Assembly (NCBI RefSeq): GCF_002104995.1
Contig: NW_024468261.1
Span: forward strand, 558,001 to 622,000
Source: Linderina pennispora
Lineage: Eukaryota > Kickxellomycota > Kickxellomycetes > Kickxellales > Kickxellaceae
Reading direction: 5' to 3'
DNA: 64,000 nucleotides
Both the position numbers and the translations under genes were made by a program. Below the pieces are notes generated by a model. It was given only the letters and a program-made list of their open reading frames with translations. It was not told the DNA's origin and did not search any database. Positions 53,477 through 64,000 of this stretch are shown here, piece after piece (the first letter of the stretch is position 1; each line of letters starts with the position of its first letter).

Positions 53477-55440
53477 TTTGTGGTTTTGATCAATAGGAAT
53501 TATAGCAAAATGAAAATGAAGGAAGTAGAGGTATACTGGAAGGGCTGCCTGCGTTGCCAGCTGTGAAAGGAAGCAATCCCAGAGGTAAACCCCAAGGCAC
53601 TTTGGAAACTTCCATTTCTACATAGCCAAGATTGAAGAGGAACCAACTTCCACTTTAGGACATTTTAACGAATGACCGCTCCATTTGTTTGGTTTTCTGC
53701 TGAAGATGCAGCTCTTGATTTCCTTCCCTGTTTGATTTCACTGCAAAAAGGTGAAATGGTCTCCCAAGTTTAATGCAGATGATGACGGAACCCTCCAGCC
53801 GCAGATGTAGAACATCGCCATTGTTGGCCAAGATATGATGCTTTGACACAGTAGAGTTGCTGCATATATTTAACTCGTTTAATTTATCTATGCAGCTGAA
53901 TTGGTGTTTGGCATTTGGTGTTTAATGTTTGGCCGATACCCTTAGCCCAGTACCATTCCACAAACAGGAGCGATGATGGCAGTCATGGTATGCTGGATCT
54001 ACAGTTAGCACAATCGCTATTCAGACTGGGAGATAATGTGGTCATAATCAGGAGCGTTCATCTTTCCTAGGGGCTCAGGAACATGGATTTCAGCGACCTT
54101 TATCACTGGCTCTGCCTGTATCCACATTAGTCCTGTATTTGAGTTATCCCTGGGCGAGATCCTTGCTCTACAAAATGGATTCCTTCATTTGGCACACCCT
54201 TCAATATAAGACTATTTAGCTTCTGTTTCAGTATCAGGGAAAGGCATCACGAGTGTATCACAAAATACCTCATTGGCAAGTAGAGAGGCAGGAGTTGCGT
54301 AAACTACGATCTTTTCAAGATATTGACGCGAGCCGTTTCGTCAGATGCCATGTAAAGAATATATAGTAATTCTTAGAAGGCATCCTAGACGAGTACCGTC
54401 ATCGCTCTCCGGTATCCAACAGTCTCACTTATTTCATTTGCGGCGATGCAGAGAGCCAGTGCATGGGGGCTCTGTAGGGAACTCATTCTTTTTGCCATTC
54501 TCTGTCCAAATCTCAATGGTGCTATGAACCGTAGAGGGGATGCACGCTATCCCTGTGAGGACTCGGGATATAGCAGGCAGAACATCGGGAGAGCCATACC
54601 GGCATGTGCGACGGGTGCAAGAAATTCAGATAACGCGCCAATTGTGGAGCTCTGGGATATGCCAGCCGGTGGAGATTCTGACATGGAGTAGTGTTCCATT
54701 TGGTTCTATGGGCGTTTTGAACAGTGGTTCTGTTGTTCAGACGTACTTTCTCTCGCAAAGTCGTGCCTATCGGGTGGCGGGCATGTTAATCACCTCCATG
54801 TGCACGCTGGAAAAACTCGCCTCTTCTCATCCTGCTATTTCTTTCGTTTCAATATATCAGACAGCACGGTCTTTGACACTGGTATGTTTGGAGAATTAAA
54901 GCTCCACCTATAAACTAACCTGAACAGTGGGTCAAAACCACAGCCTTGTTGTCGATGCTTTCATCGTTGTACACCAGGATAGTGTCTTCGTATGGATAAT
55001 GGCGGATGTGGCGCCATCAGAATGCTCAGCTACATCCTCAAATTGCGATAGCGTTCGACCCAGTGCAGTCTCCGGAAGCCCAGTCTGACCTGCGGTCCAC
55101 TTCCATCCCAGGGTCGACTACAGGCCAGCCCTGTTTCCTCGTGGGGTTGCCACAGTGAACTCTGTGCAAGACGCTGCAAGGCCACAATGAACATACATCC
55201 AAAATCCGCATCATGGCATCCTTGGCCAATTGTATCATGCTCGATCTCTGATGTTTTATGCGAGTTTCTGATAAAACCTCTGTGTTCGTTTGCCAAGAGC
55301 CATTATTTCAAAAAAAAAAAATTTGATCGCCAAGATATCACAGACAAATCGGACTTTCCGACCTTTCGCAAACACTCGGAGCTAAATTTTGCAAGGTGTA
55401 AAAACCTCTAGACCACAATAGGCCCGCATATTGGGACCAC
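53477..55440. other. Gene-poor region
   Basis: This 2 kb stretch contains only short ORFs on both strands (54345-54899 +, 54522-54758 -, 55030-55296 -), none with a motif I can name. It might include a decayed gene. No repeat or RNA gene was seen. Confidence 0.4.
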
Positions 55441-55450
55441 TATATAAAAA
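55441..55450 (+). promoter_or_regulatory. TATA box of the acyltransferase gene
   Basis: TATATAAAAA lies 59-68 bp upstream of the ATG at 55509. Confidence 0.6.
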
Positions 55451-55508
55451 GCTTACTCAGACGCTGGGTCTCGATACACTGCAATAGTTTCTTAACAAAC
55501 CAAAAAAT

Positions 55509-56958
55509 ATGGACAGCGAATTCCTGGGCGCAATCAAAAGCCAGACGATCCCGATGCGGTCGTTTGACACAATCGCGTGCTTCACCAATATCCCCTACGT
55601 CTTCTTCTACGAGAACACGCACGCTGCACCCGACTTCATGCCCACGGATCTTCTGAAGAAATCATTGTACAAGACCCTTGCCGACTTCCCGTTCCTTCTC
55701 GCCGATATCACCACCGATAACTGCGGACGCGGCTACTTGACAGTCAATGCCGATAGCCTGAATCTGCCTGACCTCCAATGCTCCACCAGCCAAATCACGT
55801 ATGGGGAGTTGAAGGCGCAAAAATTCGCGTGGTCAGCGTGGCCAAAGAATACGGTGACGGCAGAGTTCCTGGCGGAACGCGATGCCCATGGGCGTCTGAA
55901 GATGGTGCACATAAACATTGTCAGGCTTGCAGATAACTCGGGCCTGATATTGTTCGCCAATGTGCATCACTATGCGATTGACGCCAAGGGCAGCTTCGAG
56001 TTCCTCAACCAGTGGGCAAGGAACTGTGCGCAGATGCAAGGTGTGACTACAGGAATTCCAAGCCACACCCGTCATTTTTGACCGAAAAGTCATAATGGAG
56101 AGCCTGCCGGAGGTGCGGCGCCAGGGCAGCCTGACGACCAGGGGGATATTCAGAGAGCGCAGCATTCTGGCTACCCTGCTTGCGCATATCCCGATGGATA
56201 AGTACGTGTCTTCGGCAATCAGTGCACTAGGCGACGGAACCACCCAGGGCCATATCTTCCGCATTATGCGCACCACCCTCGATACACTGCGTGCTGATCT
56301 CCAGGAATTCGTACCAGAGGGCACGCGGATCTCCGACAACGACATGATTGTGGCTTTGGTTAGCAAGACAATCGGACAGAGCCAGAACGAAGCATGCAAG
56401 AGAAGCTGGCTTGGAGCCGCTGGAGCAAAGCTGGCAAGTGTGCTGGGCTGGACGACCGACCAGCCCGTAGAACTGGCTGTAGACACTCGCCGGCACCTGG
56501 GCATCCAGGGGTATGTTGGCGGGGCGCTGATTATACAGCACTTCGTCAATCCACTGAAGGAGGTCTATGCGCCGACGACGCTCGAGGGGCTGGCAAAGAT
56601 CGTCGTGCGCTCACGCAATACAGTGGATAATATCGATGCTGGGGTTGTCCGCGACTATGTTGACATAACTGAGGAGAATCCGCAGTATATGTTCCGGCTG
56701 ACAGCACATTCGACGATGCACGGGAAGCTTGCGAGTTTCTCCAACCACAGCCGCGTCAACATGTATGGCGTGGATTTCGGCAATGGCGCGCCAGCGTGGG
56801 CGAGTCCGACGCTGAACTATCCAGCCAGATTCACCACGATTCTGGCCAGCCCGCCGCCATCCAAGGACATGCTGGTGTACATTACGATGGAAAAGCCAGT
56901 CATGGCAAAGATACTCGAGAACAGATTTTTCATGGATAGAGCAGAGCTAGTATATTGA
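55509..56958 (+). CDS. BAHD/transferase-family acyltransferase, one frameshift
   Basis: The ATG at 55509 gives MDSEFLGAIKSQTIPMRSFD, and the whole protein is about 482 aa. The catalytic HHxxxDx motif is HHYAIDAKG. The structural DFGWG motif near the C-terminus is VDFGNGAPAW. DNDMIVALVS and VDTRRHLGIQGYVGGA are further family signatures. These define the CoA-dependent acyltransferase family that includes plant BAHD enzymes and fungal trichothecene/alcohol O-acyltransferases. The acceptor is unknown. The frame is broken once near 56075-56080, where one extra T in a T-run separates TRHF from DRKVIMESLPE, so the gene is probably intact. A strong TATA box lies upstream. Its stop abuts the stop of the convergent acyl-CoA synthetase, a possible supplier of acyl-CoA. 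Confidence 0.85.
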
Positions 56959-58989
56959 TTATTTCTTGGCCGTGATCTTCTGGTACATTTCGTCGATCTG
57001 CGCACGGTAGTAGTCGCAGGCGACATTTCGCTTGAGCTTGAATGTCGAGGTCAGCAGAGCATTGGTCTCAATGTCGAAAGGCACAGGTTCGACAAACACG
57101 GCCTTGATGATCTCGAAGCCCTGCAGCTTCGACTTGCGGCCCAGCTGCACCAGCTCAACCAGCAAAGCACCGACGACCTGCGCGTCCTTGCACAGCTCCT
57201 CCAGCGTGGCCTCCTTGTTGCCCACGAGCTTGTGGGCCCACGGCAGGAAGGTCTCGGGATCCGGCACCGCCACAGCTACCAGAATCGGACTGCAGCGAGT
57301 CGCCATGCACATAGACCTGCTGCACCAGCGGCTGCTTGGTATAGACATTTTCCAGGTGCTCCGGCGCTACGTACTCGCCCTGCGCCAACTTGAAGATATT
57401 CTTGCGGCGGTCAATGATGCGGATGTTGCCGTCGGGCAGGAACTCGCCAATGTCGCCGGTCAGCAGCCAGCCGTTCTCGATGGTCGCTGCAGTGCTGGCG
57501 TCGTCATGCAGGTAACCGGCAAACACATGCGGGCCGTATACCAGCAGCTCGCCACGCGGGTTGGGATCGGTCGACAGATAGCTCATCTCGGGGCAGTCGC
57601 GCAGGCGGATATCGACGCCCGGCAGTGGCACACCAACATGGCCAGCAGTGTTCTCTTCCATCAGACACACAGTGGCCGTCGCATTGCCTTCGGTCTGCCC
57701 GTAGCCCTCCAGGATCGGGCACGCGATGGCTACGCGCAGGAAGCTTAGCACCTTGGCGTCGATGGGCGCGCTTCCCGAGATCATAAACTCCAGCTTTCCG
57801 CCAAAGAACTGCGCGATCTTGCGGCAGACAACGCGGTCCCAGAACGCATGCGTCACCGTGCCTCCGGGCTGCTTCAGCTTCTTCAGCTTCTGCGAAATCG
57901 CCGTGCGCGCAATCATACCAGCTATGCCTGGCGCGTAGATCGTCGCTGCTGTGATCCGGTCGTAGATCCGGTTGAACAGCCGCGGAACGCCGATCATGAT
58001 GGTCGGCTGCAGCGCCTGCGCGTCCTCGGCGATGCGCAGCACGTCGCCCGAGTAGTACCCGACAGCACCGCCACCCAGTAGCCCCACGTAGTTGATGTTG
58101 CGCTCGTAGCAGTGTGCCAGCGGCAGGAACGACAGATACACACACCCGTCAGTCGGCGTGCTGTGGTACGCGGCCTTTGCCGAATACGTGTATCCAGCAT
58201 GCGTCGAAATTGCCCCTTCGGGTTGCCTGTTGTGCCGCTCGTGTAGCACACTGTGCAGATATCAGACGGCTTCGGCGGCTCAGGCTGAGTCGGCTCAGCG
58301 CGCCCCATGGCCGTCACCTGGTCGACATCCAGCAGGGCCACGCCCTTCGACTCGGCCCACTCGTGCAGAACCCGCACCGAGTTGATTGTAAACGGCATAG
58401 CTGCTGGGTTGCGCGCATGCGTAGCAAACGTGTCCATGCAGACGATCGCCTTCAGGCACGGGATCTTGTCCTTCAGTCGCAGCAGCCGCGGGATCTTGTC
58501 AATCGAGCACACCACCACCGATACCTCGGCGTGGTTCAGAATGTACTCCACCGACTCTGCTCCCAGCGTATCATACAGAGCCACTGAGTACTTGCGCGAT
58601 CGGAACCCGCCGAACTCTGCCAGCATCCACTCCGACCTGTTGGTTGCATAGATGCCCAGCGCCTGCGCACTGCGTGCCGACTCAGTCGACACGTACTTGC
58701 TGAACACGTGCTCCAGGCCTGAGCCAAAACTGTCCAGCAGCTCGCGCCCCTCCGCATACGTCTTCCACTCGTACCTGCCGAATGCCTGCGTCCGCACGTT
58801 GAACGTCCGCATGCCGATGAAGTTGCGCTGTGGCCACTTGCTCATCGCCCGCTGCAGAACCTCCCACAGGGTCGCCACCCCGTCGAAGTCGTTCGTCAGC
58901 TTGCCGTCCGGGTAGTCTCGATGCCGCATAATTGCCGAGTACCCGGGCTCTGCCGAGTTTGGAACATACTGTGACCGCTGTCCGATCAT
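56959..58989 (-). CDS. FAA1: Long-chain acyl-CoA synthetase (AMP-forming), frame interrupted
   Basis: The ATG at 58989 gives MIGQRSQYVPNSAEPGYSAI. The P-loop-like AMP-binding motif YTSGTTGNPKG is at about residue 260. LSFLPLAHCYERN, FMISGSAPID, EGYGQTEGNATATVCL (fatty-acyl synthetase signature) and GWLLTGDIGEFLPDG with RIIDRRKNIFKLAQGEYVAPEHLEN complete the adenylation and C-terminal domains. The enzyme activates long-chain fatty acids to acyl-CoA for lipid synthesis or beta-oxidation at the ER, lipid droplet or peroxisome surface. The C-terminus (KRNVACDYYRAQIDEMYQKI) matches the yeast Faa1/Faa4 type; the symbol is by family, not proven orthology. Two added bases break the frame, one in a G-run near 58210 and one near 57290. 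About 675 codons is normal. Confidence 0.93.
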
Positions 58990-60125
58990 CGTGTAATTGA
59001 AAAATAGAGTTCAGATAACAGGTGAGGAATAAAAAAGGGTGGGTGAGGGAGAATGCGAAAGAAAAGGGCCAGGCTGACAACTGTGCCCGCTTTAAATAGA
59101 CCGGTTGCAGGTGGCTTTTGTGTTCCTCGGTCTACGGCGCAAAACAGGAGAATATTTGGTCGTCTCCATCCCGCGATGCCCCCGAGGAAGAAGGATCGCC
59201 CAGCAAGCCAATTCAAATGCGGCATATGCTGCTGCAGAGCGCCAGCCTTCTTTATCTGGCTCCAACGATTGCTTTAATGGCCATTCCAAAGAAAACCGGG
59301 TGCTGCATCACATGCCAACCAATACACAAACGAGGAATGCGCTGCCCCGCGTTGCCGGTTAACCTTTTCACGAGCCTCCTGCATTGACCAGAAGGCGGTG
59401 CAGAAGGGGACCTGGTGGCTGCTCCCCGCACCAGGACAGATCTCCCTGTCAGATCCCCATGACGAACATGGCAAAGCCCATGCTGGCCCTTTGCCACTTG
59501 ACAGCCGCTCTGTTTAGGTACCAGTGATAAATACGCCACCGTCCCATTGATGCACAACGATAAGGTTTTGTTTCGATAACTTTTACTGCGCCTTGCCATT
59601 TCTCAGTCCATTATTGTCAATGGCTTGGGAAAAATACTGTGCGGTACTACGCAAGGGGGCAGATTTCATATGACACTTGCATAGCCCTCCACCGTTGCTC
59701 CAATCCTATTGCCACTGTTTTCAGTTGTCGGGGATTTCTGTATCGTCACGGCTACTGAAGCTGATCCGTGGTCCGGAGTCCAATCATTATTAAAAGCCCA
59801 GTCATTTCTCCAGCTGTGTTTTGTGCTGGCATTCGGGGTCCGGAGTCCCCCTGCGCCACCATGGGCAAGGCCAAAACGCATACGTACAAAGGCCCAGGCG
59901 GACGGTCGGCTTTCCTTCTTCCCGTCAGTCAATTTGAGAAGTTATTTATTTCCGTATATTCTATAACCACTCATTCCCCAAGTTAACAATGTGCATACAG
60001 GCAGGACTCGTAGCACCATGTTACCACCTTTCTTTCCCCCAAGTTTTCTACTCTAGTTCTGAATACAACTTGGTAAACGGTCGTTTGTCCACATGCATTT
60101 TTGAAACGCGCTAAATTTCCTCTGA
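58990..60125. other. Intergenic region with FAA1 promoter
   Basis: This 1.1 kb lies between the FAA1 start and the stop of the UHRF-like gene. A TATTTAAA element on the minus strand (59092-59099) is about 103-110 bp upstream of the FAA1 ATG. No gene is recognised in the rest. Confidence 0.45.
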
Positions 60126-62026
60126 CTAGTCGACGCTCGGCTGATCAGTCCTGCGTGCGCGCTGCACGCTCGTAGTTGCAGGCTTGGTTGCCCAGTTCTT
60201 TCCGTACGAGGGCATGAGGGCCATGAGGATGTTTACCAGGTTCTGGTTCATACTGTCCATGACTTTGTCCTTTGTGCCCATCTCCTCGATGCTGGCACAG
60301 CACACCGGGCAGCCAGTGCTGTGGTTGAGCGACCGACACAGGCACTTGGTGCACGCATTGTGGCCGCAAGGCGTCGTGACTGGCATCTGCACAAGCCCCT
60401 GACACACAGCACAAACAAACATGCGTTCAGTGACCTCTTCTATGAACGCCGACTCGCTGATGTACTTGGCCGTCAGGACCTTGGTCCAGATACGGTCATT
60501 CGCAGTATCGAGACGGATCAGCTCACGCAACACGGCATTCGGCAGGATGCGCACCGACGACGACGCAGCAGCTTGTGCAAAGGGTGGCTCCGGCTGTCGG
60601 CATCGGCGCCATCAGGATCGTACAGCCCGAGCCCGAGCTCCTTGGCACGCTGCTTGCCCTCGGGTGTCCACGGCAGTGGCTCTGGGTCGTCGCGGCGGAA
60701 CCAGAAGCGCCAGACATAGGGGCCACTGTGCCCCCTCTCTTTCCTGTACTTGTAGGTTTTGTAGATGCCGTCGTAACGCACCCCCGCCGCAGGCGCGAAT
60801 TCAGGATGCTTCTTGGCGACCTTGTAGCTGCGGCACACGCGGATCGGCGAGCTGCTGCGCCAATCGGCAGCCTCTGCACCAACATCGTCGTTGACTGGTG
60901 CCGCGCATGCGCGTGCCAGAGACAGGTTCTGGCGGGTCAGCTCCTGGTCGAATGCCTGGGCCTTGGGTGTGCGCCTGCTGCCAGACAGATTGTAACCGCC
61001 TGACCCGGTATATATAAACTCCTCGCCGTGATCCTCGTCTTCCGGGTAACCGGCTGCCAGTACAACCGAGACAGCTGGCGTCGACGACTTGCCAGCGATG
61101 CCGCCGACTGGCGGCCGGTGGACTCCAGACTTGGACACATGGATACGGTAGCGCCACGACTGGCCAACATGGACGCCTGGGATTGGCCCAGCGTGATTTT
61201 TGTCAACGATGGCGCACTCTGTGGATCTTCCAGCACACGCTGTGCCGCTGCCAACTCTCTCTGTTTTGGTCGCCGACAGGATCTTGGCCTTGCATGTCGA
61301 CTTGTTGAGCGTTTTCTTGTCCCTCATTAGATCTTTCTTATTGAAACAGTCGAGGCAAAACAACTCCCCATCGGGCACTGTGATAAGTGGCGGATCAAGG
61401 CAGCGCATGTGGAAGAATCGTTCACACCTGCCACACGCAAGCATGCGTTCCCTGTCGCCCTTACCACCACACTCGACGCACCCGCAGCTCGTACAGCCTC
61501 TTACTGGATCGTTCTTGCAGACATTGCAGATCGGCAACAGCAACAGAGTACAGGCCCTCCTCCATAGCAATGTCCTCGGCCTTGCCGGACGATGTGTCGT
61601 CCTCCAAGACTGTCGGGCTTGGTGCACCGGCTACTTCACCCAAGCTGCAATCCTTTGCCATCTCTTCAGCATGATACTTAATTAATGTAATATAAGCATC
61701 GCCGTGAGACATGGCATAGTTGAACAGCCCCATACTGTCTGCAAGCTATAGAAAAATAGTGCCTGTTAGTTTCCAGAAAAAGAAAAAAGAGCAGGATAGC
61801 ACAGCAGCTAGGTTGCCATGGTGCGCTCTGTCTTATACTATGGATCATACGCTGCCTAAAGCCACCACCCAGCCATAGATATGCATGGCTACTGCGAGTC
61901 AGATGGTGGGCGATGTGGCTTGGCATAAAGGTTTTAGTGTACCTGCCAGACTTCCTTGGTCGCCGCGTACTCGATTCTGATCCTGATCCGTCCACAAGCT
62001 GCGCGCTTTGCTTCAGATAATGCTGC
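60126..62026 (-). CDS. UHRF-like PHD-SRA-RING protein, frame interrupted
   Basis: From N to C the protein has a PHD finger (CNVCKNDPVRGCTSCGC with CGRCERFFHMRCLDPPL and CLDCF; 61528-61348). An SRA/YDG domain follows (GPIPGVHVGQSWRYRIHVSK; GGYNLSGSRRTPKAQAFDQE; YKTYKYRKERGHSGPYVWRF; about 61190-60670). A C-terminal RING (CAVCQGLVQMPVTTPCGHNA, with CLC and CPVC; 60413-60302) ends the domain set. This is the UHRF1/2 order. SRA domains read hemimethylated or methylated CpG, the PHD binds the histone H3 tail, and the RING ubiquitylates H3. Upstream exons are inferred: 61943-62026 (28 codons) joins across a 197-nt intron (GTACAC to CTATAG) to 61745, reading LADSMGLFNYAMSHGDAYIT, which could be the end of a UBL-like domain. 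The true start is not found. Single added bases occur near 61540 and 60560. Confidence 0.85.
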
Positions 62027-62575
62027 CTGAGATTGTTACAAAAAGGGGAAAGACTGATAATTAACTATCTCTGTTAGAATGGCAAATGGAGGGGAGGCTT
62101 ATTCGCAACAAGTGCACCGTTTGTGCGGCAAACTACTTACATTTATACTGAAGATTTATGTAAATGAAAAGTAGGAACACTGTTCTCAATGTTCGTATCA
62201 AACACCCATGCGCCTCATATTTGTGATAGACATCCTTGATACTTCCATAACATTGGAGACGTCTCCAGCTGGATAGCCGGAGGGAGCCCTCAACTATCGA
62301 GGTCCAAAGCAAATAGCGCCGGGGTAGCTCAGCATATCCGGTTCGGAGGTCGTTGCAGCACTGGGATCAGTACCCGCAGTCCAGGACCGTGTAAAAGAAA
62401 ACCAATGTATTTTCCTTGCATGCAGTTTACACAATGTTTGGACAAATATGTATGTGCAGCTCTTCGAGATCCGATACAATATACACTAGTATACGGGGTT
62501 TAGCATTCAACGTGCTGAGCCAGTTTAGCAAGAGAAACAAGGACAGTGCTAATGCGGCCAGCGCAAATGCCTTTT

Positions 62576-62881
62576 TTAGGACCGACTGGTTTTGAAGCGC
62601 CGCGTAATTCTACACATTTTAACCTTGAGTGAGCTCACAAGCCCGCGCAGTTTCAGTGCCCGAGGCTTTGCCGGAATGGGCGGCAAGCGCTTGGAGCGGT
62701 CCGGCATGAGGTCCTTTTTGGTAACACTGGCGAATGACGAGGCATTGCTGAGCTCGCACAGTCGCTTCATCTCGTCCTCGAAATCCGGCACCTGGTCGAT
62801 TTGGCTTGGGTCGAAAGTGCTGGAGGCGAATTCGCGCACAATGCCAGCGGCTTCGGAGTGTTCGAGTACATATACAGGCAT
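62576..62881 (-). CDS. Small protein, unknown
   Basis: I do not recognise this intact 101-aa ORF. The N-terminal half is acidic (MPVYVLEHSEAAGIVREFAS; DFEDEMKRLCELSNASSFAS). The C-terminal half is strongly basic and Pro-containing (DRSKRLPPIPAKPRALKLRG, ending RITRRFKTSRS), with PPIPAKP resembling an SH3-binding motif. There is no signal peptide or membrane segment. It is flanked by the UHRF-like gene and the Fun30-like gene on the same strand. A short adaptor or regulatory protein is a guess, and a missed upstream exon is possible. Confidence 0.45.
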   Translation of the reverse strand: MPVYVLEHSEAAGIVREFASSTFDPSQIDQVPDFEDEMKRLCELSNASSFASVTKKDLMPDRSKRLPPIPAKPRALKLRGLVSSLKVKMCRITRRFKTSRS

Positions 62882-63105
62882 GCCAAAATACTAGGTATTA
62901 GTAGGTGGAAAGTGTAAAAGGGGGAATGTTTGTGGTGTAGAACAAAAAAGATCATACCCGGTTAGCATGCAATTTATATGCCTGGCAGCACATGCACCTT
63001 TCTACATGACATGACTTTGTTATATTTAGCACCAAGACTTGCGATTACCCGAGCGCACAAACGATTCACACTACATTCTATTCAATGAATACGCAAAAAG
63101 ACATG

Positions 63106-64000
63106 CTACTCTTCGGTCCTGGTCCCCAGCCCCTCCAGCCAGAAACACTGCTCCATGAGCATCTTGGACCTTGAACACTCCCAGATATCCTCGTCAATCG
63201 TGCCATTGGCGATAAACCTATACACCCTGACGTCCTTGGTCTGCCCGACGCGATGCGCCCGGTCCTCCGCCTGCCGCTCCTCCGACGGGTTGTTGCCAGA
63301 GTCGAAAATAACCACCACGTTGGCCGATGTCAAATTAATGCCGAACCCACCGGCCTTGGTCGACAGCAGGAACACCGGGAACCGCTCCGTATTATTGAAC
63401 TCGTCGATCATCGCCTGCCGCTCGTCCACCTTGGTCTGCCCGTCCAGACGGCAGTACTCGACCTGCCATATGCCCAGCACGCTCTCCAGGATATCCAGCA
63501 TCGACGTGAACTGGCTGAACACCAGAAGCTTCTCCTTCTTCTCCACGCACTCATCCACGATTAGCTTCAATTGCGACACTTTGCCCGAGTCCACAAGCAC
63601 AGGGTCAGTCAGCTTGAACCGCTGCATTCGCGGGTACGTCGTGCAGATCTTGTGCAGTTCAAAGTCGCTGCACACCTCCATGTCCTCAAGCACATAGGTG
63701 TAGTTGGCGTCCGCGTAGTCTGGCTCGCGCAGCAGCTGCTTGGCCATTTTCTCCAGCGTCTTCTTTGTATAGTGGCTGCGCAGCAGTAACGGGTGGTCGG
63801 CCACCTTGCGCATCTCCATGAAGGTGCTGATCCAGCTCTGCTTCTGCTTCTGCTTCGCCGCTCCGGAGGACTCCTCGCCGACCTCCAGCTGCATCAGCTG
63901 CTGCCGCACGCCCTCGGACTCTTCTGGCATAATCCGATCGTACAATGCGCGCTGCGCCGCCGTCAGGTCGATGCGCGTAATGTGCTCGGTCTTCTTCGGC
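63106..64000 (-). CDS. FUN30: SNF2 remodeler, Fun30/SMARCAD1 type (C-terminal part)
   Basis: The open frame runs off the right edge of the window, so this is the C-terminal lobe only. SNF2 helicase motifs are present: KLLVFSQFTSMLDILE (motif IV), CRLDGQTKVDERQAMIDEFN, FLLSTKAGGFGINLTSANVV (motif V) and QAEDRAHRVGQTKDVRVYRF (motif VI, with the Arg finger). Upstream, MEVCSDFELHKICTTYP and DPVLVDSGKVSQLKLI match the Fun30/SMARCAD1/Etl1 branch rather than Snf2, Iswi or Ino80. These ATP-dependent remodelers act in heterochromatin silencing and DNA-end resection. In the visible part the frame is uninterrupted. The symbol is by family. Confidence 0.88.
   Translation of the reverse strand, partial: PKKTEHITRIDLTAAQRALYDRIMPEESEGVRQQLMQLEVGEESSGAAKQKQKQSWISTFMEMRKVADHPLLLRSHYTKKTLEKMAKQLLREPDYADANYTYVLEDMEVCSDFELHKICTTYPRMQRFKLTDPVLVDSGKVSQLKLIVDECVEKKEKLLVFSQFTSMLDILESVLGIWQVEYCRLDGQTKVDERQAMIDEFNNTERFPVFLLSTKAGGFGINLTSANVVVIFDSGNNPSEERQAEDRAHRVGQTKDVRVYRFIANGTIDEDIWECSRSKMLMEQCFWLEGLGTRTEE

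Noticed and set aside
62312..62385. tRNA-like sequence (CCGGGGTAGCTCAGC)
   Set aside because: The D-arm-like start is not followed by a matching acceptor 3' strand or T-arm. A cloverleaf cannot be drawn.

Overview
The window is nuclear DNA of an early-diverging filamentous fungus. GC-rich coding regions with few, short GT-AG introns alternate with AT-rich spacers. The gene content includes augmin subunits, a NADPH oxidase, a glyoxylate-cycle isocitrate lyase, a PHD-SRA-RING protein, a Fanzor-type nuclease and several divergent F-box-like genes. Kickxellomycotina (a Coemansia-like fungus) is my best guess, by inference only.

Layout. 0-6.3 kb: the end of a possible HSF-domain gene, a Fanzor RNA-guided nuclease gene (about 1.3-3.6 kb) followed by two hairpins, and an F-box-like gene. 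6.3-16.3 kb: housekeeping genes, namely TOP3 (-), a HAUS1-like augmin gene (+), a small basic protein (+), lipoyl synthase (-), a small mitochondrial membrane protein (-) and the second-largest subunit of RNA polymerase I (-). 17.6-26.1 kb: an NmrA-like protein, a Dal5-type MFS transporter, a secreted protein with 11 alternating 38-residue RG-rich repeats, an F-box-like gene and a YqjM-type ene reductase. 26.4-30.4 kb: the PP2A activator PTPA and the t-UTP protein Nan1/Utp17. 30.4-36.2 kb: gene-poor, with one F-box-like gene and a tandemly duplicated 27-codon microgene. 36.3-49.4 kb: HMG-CoA reductase, Hub1/UBL5, isocitrate lyase, a DCAF11-like WD protein, an SDR, Urm1 and a NADPH oxidase with a long disordered insert. 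50.1-64 kb: a HAUS6-like augmin subunit, a PEBP-like secreted protein, a BAHD-like acyltransferase abutting a long-chain acyl-CoA synthetase, a UHRF-like PHD-SRA-RING protein, a small unknown protein and the 3' part of a Fun30/SMARCAD1 remodeler.

Sequence quality. TOP3, LIP5, RPA2, the MFS gene, HMG-CoA reductase, NOX, HAUS6, ACSL, UHRF and the acyltransferase are all interrupted by one-base frameshifts. Wherever I could compare the frames, the change fits an extra base, and protein conservation resumes at once. This is best read as insertion errors in the assembly, so I do not call these genes pseudogenes. The Fanzor gene shows the same pattern and may be intact in the organism.

Functional themes are transcription and ribosome synthesis (RPA2, NAN1), chromatin and DNA topology (UHRF-like, Fun30, TOP3), microtubule nucleation (two augmin subunits), sterol and fatty-acid metabolism (HMGR, ACSL, acyltransferase, ICL) and ubiquitin-like modifiers (Hub1, Urm1). 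Genes are tightly packed: four convergent pairs have stop codons 0-68 bp apart.
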